A DNA stretch of 36,276 bases from Pelargonium nanum (taxonomy: Eukaryota > Streptophyta > Magnoliopsida > Geraniales > Geraniaceae). The notes under the pieces were generated by a model. The model ran no database searches. It was not told the DNA's origin and saw only the letters and a list, made by a program, of their open reading frames with translations. Numbering within the stretch: position 1 is the stretch's first letter; each line of letters opens with the position of its first letter. Location: assembly GCA_036897485.1 (NCBI GenBank), contig JAYMTF010000443.1, forward strand, positions 1 to 36,276. Direction: 5' to 3'. Position numbers and translations under genes: made by a program. Shown here piece after piece: positions 1-9,800 of the stretch.

Positions 1-2361
1 GCACCGGCAAAGCCCATCGCCGCCGTCTCCTCCTCGTCTTCTTACTCGGCTTCGTCGGTTTCTCGGCCGGTCTTGAAGTCTGAGACCGGAGAGTACTCGT
101 CGCAACCGGCCGCTTTGTCGTCGACGGCGTCTATGGAGGTGACGGAGAATTTCGAGTTCTTGGATCTGATGGAGAGCAACGATTTCTTCGATCCTTGCTC
201 GCTTTTTCAAGATTATCCTATGGAGGATTTTGAAGTGCCCGATTTGAGACAAGAGCGGGACGATCCGCTGATCTACAGTCAAGAGAATCACGATCAGTTT
301 GTGACGATTCCGTCTACTGATAATATTAATAACAATATTATCAGTAGAGACGGGATTTTTCGTCAGCACTCGGAGTCCCTAGACTCTGAGTCTGACGATC
401 TCGGCGCAGTGTTTCTTGAGTGGCTGAAGACCAACAAAGAAACAGTCTGCGCCGAGGATCTGAGGAGGGTGAAGATCAAGAAGGCCACCATCGAGTGCGC
501 GGCTAAGCGGCTCGGTGGTGGAAAAGAAGCTATGAAGCAGCTTTTGAAGTTGATTCTCGAGTGGGTCCAAAGCAATCACCTCCAGAAGAGGAGGCTGGGA
601 GAGGCTGAGGCGGCCTCAGCCAAAACTGTCCCCAACCTCCAGAACCCTAGCTCACTATATTTCTCAAAAACCTCATGGAATGTTCTGGAAGCTCCTACCT
701 ACGACCCGATCGCCCCGGCACAGTGCTTTGCTCCGGTGGCTGGGTACAATCCAGCTGACCAGCCCTACCTCCAGGGTCCGGAGTATCACATGCAGGTTGA
801 GCCTGCTCCGGCGTGGCCAGCTTCTCAATTCTCTTACGGCTCGTTTGCGGATCCGAATCTTTGCTCCCGCCAGACGGCGCTGATGGCCGGCTATGGCGGG
901 AGGCAGGAGCCGTACCAGTATTTTCCGGGCGGTGGCCCGGAGAAGCTGGTGCGGTTGGGGTCCTCGGCGACTAAGGAAGCTAGGAAGAAGAGGATGGCGA
1001 GGCAGAGGCGATTCTTGACGCACCACCGGAACCACCAGCACGGCACCAACCAGCAAAATCAGAGCTCAGATCAGCAACATGCAAGGATTGGGGGTGAGAG
1101 TTGCACCCCCGGTGGTGGGGCCAATCCGGGGAATTGGATGTATCATTGGCCCTCCGGGATGGCCCCACCAGCGGTGGTTCCAGTGGATGTCCCGAAGGCG
1201 CAGCTGGCCGATCGGCCAGCCGCTCAAGCTATGAAGCCGAGCACAACGACTGACCGGCGGCAGGTGGGTTGTTAAATTTAATTTAATTAGGAAAGTTTTT
1301 GAATCAATTTATTTTTCTTTTTGGATCTTTGATTTTTGAGTATTTGGAAAAATTAATTAATGTATTTATATATGTGTGTTGATTTGTGTTTTTTAGGGAT
1401 GGAAGCCAGAGAAGAACCTGAGGTTTCTTTTGCAAAAAGTGTTGAAACAAAGTGATGTTGGTAATCTTGGAAGAATTGTGCTTCCAAAGGTAAATACATA
1501 ACTTTAAATTTGGAATAAACAAACTAAACCCAAAAATGAAATTCAAAAAATGAACTTTATTTTGATATTGATGATGTTCTTGAATGTTGAAAATTTGATT
1601 GATTTCGATTCGGTTGGATCAATTATCAGAAAGAAGCCGAAACCCATCTGCCCGAATTGGAAGCTCGAGATGGCATTTCTATTTCCATGGAAGACATTGG
1701 GACGTCTCGAGTTTGGAACATGAGATATAGGTATTCCCTAAATATCCTAATCAATAAACCCTAATTTTTCAATATTGTTCTCCGATTTGATTTTGGTTAA
1801 GTTGGTGCGTATGGATTAAATCAATCTTCTTTTCGTTTTGTTTTTTTCGATTTTTTGTTCGTGGAGTTTCAGGTTCTGGCCAAACAACAAAAGCAGGATG
1901 TATCTCCTAGAAAACACAGGTTGGTAGCTGAAATTGAGTTCTAGCTATAATACTAGTTAATATTGTATGGCAATTTCGTAATTATCTGAACAAATCTATG
2001 TTCTTCAACTCAGGAGATTTTGTTAGGGCTAATGGACTCCAAGAAGGTGATTTCATAGTCATTTACTCAGATGTCAAATGTGGCAAATATGTAAGTACCT
2101 ACCAATCCAATCAACATTTTGATTTTGCCCTAATTTAATGTGCATTTTAGTCTAAGTGTTCTAAGCATCAATGCGGGTTATGTATCTATGTAACTGACTA
2201 GATGTGTCATGTTTCATTAGCTGATACGAGGAGTGAAAGTACGACAGCCAGGACCGAAGTCCGAGACAAAAAGGCCAGCAAAGTCGCAAAGGAATCAGCA
2301 ATCTGCCTCCCCAGCTGGCAACGGATCATCAACTTTGCCCGTCACACAAATGGTAAAGTAG
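1..2361 (+). CDS. ABI3: ABI3/VP1-like B3-domain transcription factor (5' partial)
   Basis: Seed-maturation and abscisic-acid-response transcription factor, expected in the nucleus. The window opens inside exon 1 (frame 1), so the N terminus is missing. Exons: <1-1263, 1397-1489, 1630-1730, 1873-1919, 2014-2090, 2221-2361; all phases close, giving 573 visible residues. A Ser-rich stretch and an acidic segment containing MESNDFFD resemble the end of the ABI3 A1 activation region. The B1 domain is at about 139-196 (starts LEWLKTNKE). The basic B2 domain, with a probable nuclear signal [13 protein letters not shown], is at about 326-338. The B3 DNA-binding domain is built from exons 2-6 (starts [13 protein letters not shown]; includes [28 protein letters not shown] and [14 protein letters not shown]). 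The order A1-B1-B2-B3 is diagnostic of ABI3/VP1 and separates it from FUS3 and LEC2, which lack B1. Arabidopsis ABI3 is about 720 aa, so roughly 150-200 residues may lie upstream. Exon 1 carries an unusual inverted repeat, listed separately. Confidence 0.95.
313..348. repeat. Perfect 15-bp inverted repeat inside ABI3 exon 1
   Basis: Arms 313-327 (TCTACTGATAATATT) and 334-348 (AATATTATCAGTAGA) are exact reverse complements around a 6-nt loop (AATAAC). Two more base pairs (311-312 with 351-352) form across a 2-nt bulge. The repeat is in frame and encodes an Asn/Ile-rich insert between the acidic region and B1. It is AT-rich, unlike the surrounding GC-rich exon. Confidence 0.9.
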
Positions 2362-3707
2362 GCGAGAATCGACAAAAACCCAAATGGCAACTTTTGTCGC
2401 AATGGCGTGAAAAATGAAATATAAAACAAGTGGTTGGAGTAAAGATCCTAATTTTGCGATTGTTGTTGGGTCCGGTCCCTGATTCCCTCCGGAGTCTAGT
2501 CGTTTCCAACCAGCTTTGTCGCATTTTAGGTCAAAATCAGGGGAAAGACTTGTCGGAGATTGGTGCATAGTTCTGAAATTTGGGTACTAATGCCATGTTA
2601 TAATTTTCTTGGTACCATGGCATTGGCTTAGGTTGATGAGTATAGTTGGCTTAATTTAAAAGCTTTGAGACTTGAGAGCTAAGGAAGTGTATATTTAGCC
2701 GTTGATAGTTTATGTTTTTGATGTGTGTTACTGCAGCCTTGTGGGATCACATGTTGTCTGAAAATACATTCATAGTATCATATATATGTTACAATGTAAT
2801 AATCTCTTCTTATAGTATCATATTATATGTTTCTACCTTTACATAGGAAATTGGATGTTGGTGATGATGAGCATTATTTTCTAATTTTCATGCCAAAAAT
2901 CTTGAAACATTTTTCTTTCTTTCCTTGTGTATATGGGTTGTTGCCTAAATTAATGGGTATTTAATTATTGTCTTTATAATGTGTATGTATTTTTGCTCGT
3001 TCTAGTCACATATACCATACTCGATTTAGCCTTGGGTCAGGTAAAGATTGTAATTAGTTTAGAGTCAGATTGAGTTTGTCTGGTCGTTGTGACTGGGTTG
3101 CTCTAGAGTGTCTCTCGGGTGTGGCTCTAGCCTTATTATTGAGTAAATCATAGGTTTTAAATGGAAAAACGACTTATTTTTCTCACATATAAATTAGCTC
3201 TCCACACCCCCATTTATCTTACATCCAAAAGAAGCCTATGGAGTTGGCAAATAAACCCTTAATATTGCACAAAAATGGCAAGTAGAGTACTAGAAGAATT
3301 TCCATGTCATTGATTTAAATATTGTACCATTAAAATGAAGTCACATAAACATTTATAGTAAAAGAGCTAATAAAATGTAATATTGCACTGAACATTTTTT
3401 TTTGGACCGAAATTGCACAGAACAATTTAAGTTCAAATATATTGACACATTTTTTCATATATATTTATCATCATGAGCCCAACAAACTCCAACCAAGCCC
3501 AATCTTTTTGGAAAATGGGCCTAACAAAACAAAAATTTGTGGGCCCATTGTTGTGAGGCTGAGAAATGCTAATTGCAAAAGCAAGCTCTGTTTCTGTACA
3601 CTCTGTTCTTTAGTGTTGTTGTGTTCTTCATTTTCTCACTGAAACTTTCACACCCACACAGTTCACAAATTACCAAAATATATTTGAAAAATACACAGTC
3701 CATAACA
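2362..3707. other. Intergenic region between ABI3 and the plastid-protein gene
   Basis: The region has no supported coding sequence. The first few hundred bases after the ABI3 stop are presumably its 3' UTR. The middle is AT-rich without a recognised repeat. The last 250 bases hold the promoter of the downstream gene, including a cluster of TGGGCY-type motifs. Confidence 0.6.
3476..3547. promoter_or_regulatory. Cluster of site II (TGGGCY) promoter motifs
   Basis: Four TGGGCY-type motifs lie 160-232 bp upstream of the start codon at 3708: AGCCCA at 3476 and 3496 (minus orientation), TGGGCC at 3516, and the palindromic TGGGCCCA at 3540. Such clusters are known TCP-factor targets in promoters of housekeeping, ribosomal and organelle-protein genes. 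A role here is inferred from position only. Confidence 0.5.
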
Positions 3708-5944
3708 ATGGCTTCTTCAGTAATTATCCGCAAATTATCCTCATTTTCTCCAAAATTCTTCAATAATCAAACCCTAAACCTCTCCAATCAATCTCTATCT
3801 CTGCCTTTATTAATCCAATTCAAGCCTCTCAGACCTCAAAAACCTCGCAACACCACAGTTGTTTTGGCGGCGCAATCCAATGTTTTGAAAGGTTGGTTTC
3901 ACTTTTTGTTTGGTTTCCATAAATGGGTTTGATTCAGTTTCATGTGGGTTTGTGGAATCTGATTGTTAGAGTATTGGTTTCATTTGTTATTGTAAAAAAG
4001 GAACCATTTTTATTTTATCTTGTATGGATAATATAGCTTAAAATGTAGGGTAGTGTGCAAATGATCATGAAAAAAAGCATGTTTATGTGTATGCCACTAC
4101 GTTAAATTTTGTTGTGTGATCAATTATGAGCCTTTTTAGCTTATGTTTGGTTCATTGGTTGCTTGTTTCTTGTAGTTAAATGTAATGAGTTGAAAATTTA
4201 ATAGTATATAAGGGCTAAAACAGTCGTTTGTAATTGCCCCTAAACTTAAGTGATAGTTGTGTACGAGAAGGCACAAGCATGAGACTATAGTAAGAGGTTT
4301 GTTTGACTCGTCTGCTTTTAGTTTGGAGCCGAAGAGTTCTGTTCTAGCAATATGGTGAGATGGGTATGTTTCTCGAAAGATTTGGTGTCAATTAATAATT
4401 TTTGGTTATGTATTTGAAATCCCATATTTAATCTTGCTGATTGTTACGTTAAGTTTGGCACTTCGGCTTCATTTCCCATTCGTTAAGATATATACAAAAA
4501 ACTGTAATAATGATAATAAAAAGATTTCCGCGTCCATTTTGCGCTGATTTCGGTTTTAATTTGTGTGAGAGTAGTTCTTCAAACAGCGTGGAAGGTTGGT
4601 AAAGATGGAGTTGAGGCAGCGACTGATCTTGTGCCTGTAAGTCTATTTTGTTCATGTCCTTCTCTATCCCGAAACTTGTTAATGGGTTGTTTGATATGTA
4701 GAGTAGTTGACGTTTTTTTCAACTGTAATACAAAAATGAGTAATCTTTGTGCATTTTCTCTCTCTCGTGTTAGGACTCTGTACCAAGGCCGATTGCGAAG
4801 GTTTCGGTAACCTTTGTTGTGTTGGCTTTATCGCTATTTGTAGTCAAGTCGTTTCTCTCTACGGCTTTTTTTGTGCTGGTATGTTTTCCATCTCTCTTCA
4901 ACCTATGAAGACTTGAGCATGAAATGCTGTTTACGGTTGCATTTGTAGTCTCAAAATTTTTTACCGAAGAAAGTTGATCTAGTTTGCTCGTATTAGCAAT
5001 TGTTTCCCTCATATAAGCAGCACGTACCTCTTTCATTGTTGGATTCTACTTGTTCCCGATGATTTTTTGGATAGGGATAAAGTCATAATTATACATGTTT
5101 GTGGACAACTAGAACCCCTTCGGAATTTCCTCCGATTTGTGGAGACCTGTGAGTTGTGATCATTACATTTCAACACAAGGAGAAACCATTAGATTCCTAA
5201 TTGGCTGACTTCTTGGTAGAGCTGACAATTTGCACCCGAAATCGACCCTCATTTTTGCGGATCTAGGTCGCACTAAAAATCTGCCCAGCTAATTTCCGGG
5301 TCGGGTTTCCCTAGAAGATGTGCAGATCAGGTTGGGTGATACACACATTTTCCCAAACAAACCCGCACTTTTTGTGGCTCGGGTTAGGTTACGTCTTTCA
5401 ACCCGATCCAAAAGCCAAATGGCCAGCTCTGCTTCGGCCATGATAGAATTTGATATTTACCCTTTTCCGCCATCTCCTTTTAAGATATTTCACAGATAAT
5501 TTGGAACCTGAAGTAACAGTCACTGTAAAATTCTTTCATAGCCGCACTACTATTTCCCTACTTAAGGATGAGCCAATGAGCCTCAAAGCTACAGTAACGT
5601 TGCTACCTTTTGACCTGGAGGTAACAATTTCACATCGGGGAAACAACATTTGTTCAAAGCAGGGCTAAGACTGTGTACGAAAATGACCCTCCTTGTACCC
5701 CATAATGAAGAGAGTCTCATGCACCGAGCCTCCCTTTTCTTGACTATCTATGTACCTTATGCATTATATGTTTGTTTACCAGGCAACGATGGGACTCGTG
5801 TACTTCATATTCATAGCCTTGAACAAGGACGAAGGCCCGAAAGGAGGCGGCGGCGGACCTAGCGGAGGAGGAGGAGGTGGAGGCAACTCCTCCGCAGAGG
5901 ACAGTCTAGAAGAAGCAAGAAGAATAATGGAAAAATACAAATAA
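3708..5944 (+). CDS. Predicted plastid membrane protein, two transmembrane segments, unknown function
   Basis: Four exons: 3708-3891, 4572-4636, 4774-4878, 5783-5944; phases close to give 171 aa. The start is the first in-frame ATG (ACAATGGCT context). Residues 1-55 are rich in Ser, Leu, Asn and basic residues with almost no acidic ones, which fits a chloroplast transit peptide. The conserved core begins around VVLQTAWKVGKDGVEAATDLVP (62-83), followed by DSVPRPIAK. Two hydrophobic helices are seen at about 93-108 and 110-131. A Gly-rich linker (about 139-153) then leads to a charged tail ending LEEARRIMEKYK. I recall this type as an uncharacterised conserved plant family and do not assign a gene name. 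Intron 3 (4879-5782) contains a MITE. Thylakoid or envelope location is inference. Confidence 0.8.
5218..5430. mobile_element. hAT-like MITE in intron 3 of the plastid-protein gene
   Basis: The left end AGAGCTGACAATTTG and the reverse complement of the right end, AGAGCTGGCCATTTG, match at 13 of 15 positions and form terminal inverted repeats of a 213-bp element. The interior has repeated CCCG/CGGGT motifs on both strands and no coding capacity. Length, intronic location and terminus resemble hAT-type MITEs. I could not see a clear 8-bp target-site duplication. Confidence 0.6.
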
Positions 5945-6888
5945 CAAGCAATTCAGGGAAGATAGGTAAAATATTGGTTTTGATTAAACTTGTGTACTGA
6001 ACTTGAGATGCATCTGAATGGTGCTTGAAATTTATTATATATTCTTTATATTGTGTATAGCTTCATGGTATATAAATAATGGTAGGTTGGTTGGAATTCT
6101 GGTTTTCTTGAGCACATATAGCCTATTTAGCAGTGTGGAGGGTGAATTTTCATCTTTTGAATTTTCCACTTCTCCAGTAGATTACTAGAATCAACGAGAG
6201 TAACTGAAATGGCTGCACTTTTGTACATCCAATTAGAGCGGCAATTCAGACCCGGACTCTCTGACACCCGAAAAATCGATATGCGGGTTTGTGAGTTCAA
6301 GTAGCATAAAATAGACGCAGTCAATTTTTGAGTTGGACCAAGTTTGACAAACTCGCACAATTTACATAACTTTAAATTTGAAATTCATCTCCAGTTCGAG
6401 AGTAAGAAAGCAGTGCATTGGAATCTAAAAACAAGTTTCAAAACAAAACCAAAGTATCTAATAACAAAGTCTCTGTAATTATCTTCTCAAATATATTATC
6501 CATTACAAGAGGAATCGTGAGACTATTAACAAAATCAACAAAGTGGACACTACATTGGCACATGCCCATCCATAAGCTATGATCTGACAACATTTGTAAG
6601 ACACAGTAAATGTACATTTGTCAAATACAAGGAAGCAATGTACCTAAGAAAATGAAAAAAGAATAATAATAATAATAATAACAATAATAATACAAAGACA
6701 GCAATGTCAAGTGAAGTGAAGTGAAGTGGACTGGCTGGACAAGCTCATAGCTCAATATAGCTACAACAACAATAGGGTTGGGAAGATGAAAAATTGTTCT
6801 TCCCCTTTCTTGTGTTTTTTACTTTTGTCTTCTTGTTTTTATAAATATTTTTTGGGGGTTTGGGATTGGATATTTGGATATAAGAGAA
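5945..6888. other. Convergent 3' intergenic region
   Basis: This lies between the stop codons of two tail-to-tail genes, so it must contain both 3' UTRs. It is AT-rich and contains an AAT microsatellite at 6662-6691 and a short GTGAA tandem run near 6713-6728. No further gene is seen. Confidence 0.6.
6662..6691. repeat. (AAT)n microsatellite
   Basis: AAT/ATA triplets run with one interruption (ACAATAATAA). It lies 200-230 bp past the stop codon of the pectate lyase gene, probably in its 3' UTR. Confidence 0.85.
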
Positions 6889-9800
6889 TTAACAAGCACG
6901 GCCGGGCCGGCACGTAAGGGCACCGGACCCTGACGTGAGAGAAGCAACCATGGAGGAGGACTTTGCCCCTAAGCTAGAGGCCCGGGCGTAGCTTGATGCG
7001 GCTCCCGTTCCGGATGGTGTGAAGTAGGCTCCGTTTAGGAGTAGGTCACCTTCGGATCTCCAGTTCCAGTGCCTCCATATACTAGCAGATGGTTGCTCCC
7101 TTTTTGTCACCTGATTCAGGACAAGTTCGAACCAATGTTTTAAAAACCGAACCAGAAAGTTGAATCAATGAAGGGCATTGAAATTGTTTCTTGTATAATG
7201 GTGGGGTCCGCTATATAACTTTTTTTTGTCTGAACTGTTTAAACACGCGACCTGTATTGTCATGTATAGACTATATGGTATTGAGTGTGTACCTCTTTAG
7301 CAAAAGGGTTGGCAGGGGCAAGGTATCTGTTGCCCTGGCTGTTAATTGTTGGATCAGCACTTCCTCCAATTGCATACATTTCCCAGTGGGTGTAGTCATT
7401 GTTCACTACATGGAAATACCCATGTCTACATCTGCAATTTCAATTCAGTAATTTAACACATTACTCAGTAAAATGAAGAGGCATTGACATACATATCAAA
7501 CAAAAGGAAGTGCTTTATTTTTAGGTTTTTTACCTTGGCATTCTCTGGATAAGACCTTCACCAAAATGATTGTAGGCTATGGTCACTTGCATTTGCTTGT
7601 CCCTTGTGTAGGAGTCACTGTGTCCCAATAGCATCACCTATGTTCACAAAAAACAAAATGTTAGCCCATCCCTTTAGTCTTTTTTTTTTTTTTTTTTTTT
7701 GAATGAAGTAGAAATCCCTTTAATCAACATGACAAAAAAAACGCACGTGGCATTTTTTACAAATAAAATAGGTTGCGTGCTGAAATTAGATATGCAATTC
7801 GGGCAATGGGCCTAATGCAGACCGGGAAAACCACGTTCATAATTTAAAACTTTTAATCGGTTATAACATTATCCACTATGTACGAAACATGTTAGAGCGG
7901 ATGAAAAGTTGTCCAATATAAAATGGTTTGGCTCATTAGGCCCGCATTGCTAGATATAACTAAAATCAAACCAAACCCACTGGTCTAAATGAATTGGGCC
8001 AAAAAAACATATACATATTTATAGAGCTATCTTTTACCGTCATTGGCCGTTAAACTATTTGTCGACTCTAAATTTGTACCTAACTCGAACATTACTCATA
8101 ATTTTTTGGAAAATCTAGCCAATGAATTTCAATCAAACGGGTCGGAATGGTTGATTTGATCAATAAATCATTGCTAAATAGAGTTATTTTTTTCAATGCA
8201 CAAAATAAGTGAAGAAGCTAAGTAGCAAAAATGGATTTACCTCGTTATGGTGAGTGAAGTAGTTGTTAGAGACAGTTATGGCAGTTGATCCCATAATAGC
8301 ATCAACGAGCCCATCAGCACAATTCGACAGAGAATTGTGATCAATCCAAATAGGGCTTGACCCAAAAATAGAAATGGCATCCCCATCCGCCATCGTCCTC
8401 CACCCATAATGAGTTGGCGAGCTCCGGACCATGGCGTTTCCGGTGGGCTTGCAGTCGTGGATATGGAGGCCGTGGATGATGACATTGGTGATGAACTGGA
8501 TGGTGATGCAAGCTCCATAGGCAATGTGGACATTGACGCCACGAGCATCAATGGTCTTGAAGCTGTTCATGATGAGCTCTTGCTTGAGTGTGATCACCAT
8601 GTCTCTCTTGAACACAATCCAGAGAGGCCTTTCTTGGATCACGGCGTGCCTGAGGGTCCCCGGACGGGGGTTCACGGGGTCGTCGTCGTTGGGGTCGCTG
8701 ACGACGTAGTACTTGCCGTCGCGACCACCGACGGCGTTGCGACCGAAGCCGATGGCGCAGTTAGCGAGGTGTTTGCGGCGCAAGTACCAGCGGCGGTCGC
8801 AGCGCCAGCAGTCGTCTATGGGGTTGCCGGAGCCGCAGGACAAGTATCCCAATTTCCTCCTCTCCGTGCTGTTGCGAATGGCCCTGGTGTCAAATTTTGA
8901 AGAAAATGTTAAAATAGTTAATTTATTACAATCTACAAAGTTTTCAATCCATTTTGATATTATTGCATTTTTAATGAAAAATATACTTGTTATCTTTCTC
9001 TTCATTTTTGTCTCATCTTTTTTAAGAAATTAATTATGCATGATTTCAGCGTACATGAGGGGTCTCGAACACATATACATACTATAACTCCATACTATGC
9101 CTACGAGGGGTCTCGAACATGAGTTCTAGATCGGGCTTGGACCCAAGCCTTACTATCACTTGGTCAAATAGGCGGTGGTAAGAAGCAGATAAGTACATGT
9201 CAGATAATGTGTTTTCTTTCTAACTAAAGTGACACTTCGATCTACCATCCAGTCGTCTTGTCATCAACAAGTTCTTCTGATAATTTATTTAACATTTTGA
9301 TGATCAAGATGATTCCCGTGAAATAAATACTGACTTTACATTCTAAAATGTTGTCAACAATTATGATACCCATGGTATATTTAACCACCTAAACAGACCA
9401 CAATACATTACAAAAAGGATCAATGTTGACACATGACAATAGGCAAAATTTGTGCAAACAAAAAATTAGAGTAGAAGAGTTGAAAACGTGAAGGACCCAA
9501 TAAAAGGAACGTGGCAACACGAGTTAATTAATGAGGGAATGGCAATATGGATAGTGGATACGGTTCCTGCGGGAAGTTTTGGAAAGTAGGTGCAGAGAGG
9601 TGGGGGAGAGCTAATTCTTGTCTGCTAGCTTTAAATGTGTCGGTGGCTCTAATTTGCTCTCTATGCTCTTCTGTGCTCTACTTAGAGAGTAGTGAAAAAT
9701 GGGTCTCAATTAATGAGAGCTCTTGGTAGTAGCGGCGTTGATGAACCCATTTTCTCATTTTCTGTAAGTTAAGCCTTAAAACTAACAGCCAGATATGCTA

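Noticed and set aside
673..1056. A 127-codon open frame on minus inside ABI3 exon 1
   Set aside because: It is antisense to a conserved exon, arises from GC-rich codon use, and has no recognisable protein.
3573..3707. In-frame extension of the plastid-protein gene by 45 codons with a hydrophobic stretch
   Set aside because: It begins with TTG, not ATG, and would add a signal-like helix before an already good transit peptide. ATG at 3708 is preferred.
8409..8900. A 163-codon open frame on plus, rich in Val/Asp/Gly
   Set aside because: It is the antisense shadow of pectate lyase exon 4, whose minus-strand protein is clearly conserved and whose phases join to neighbouring exons.
9057..9176. 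Possible tRNA gene
   Set aside because: A- and B-box-like words are present, but acceptor and anticodon stems do not form, so a SINE relic is more likely.
9547..9729. Short open frame on plus in pectate lyase intron 3
   Set aside because: It has no similarity to a known family and is flanked by repeat-like sequence within an intron of the opposite strand.
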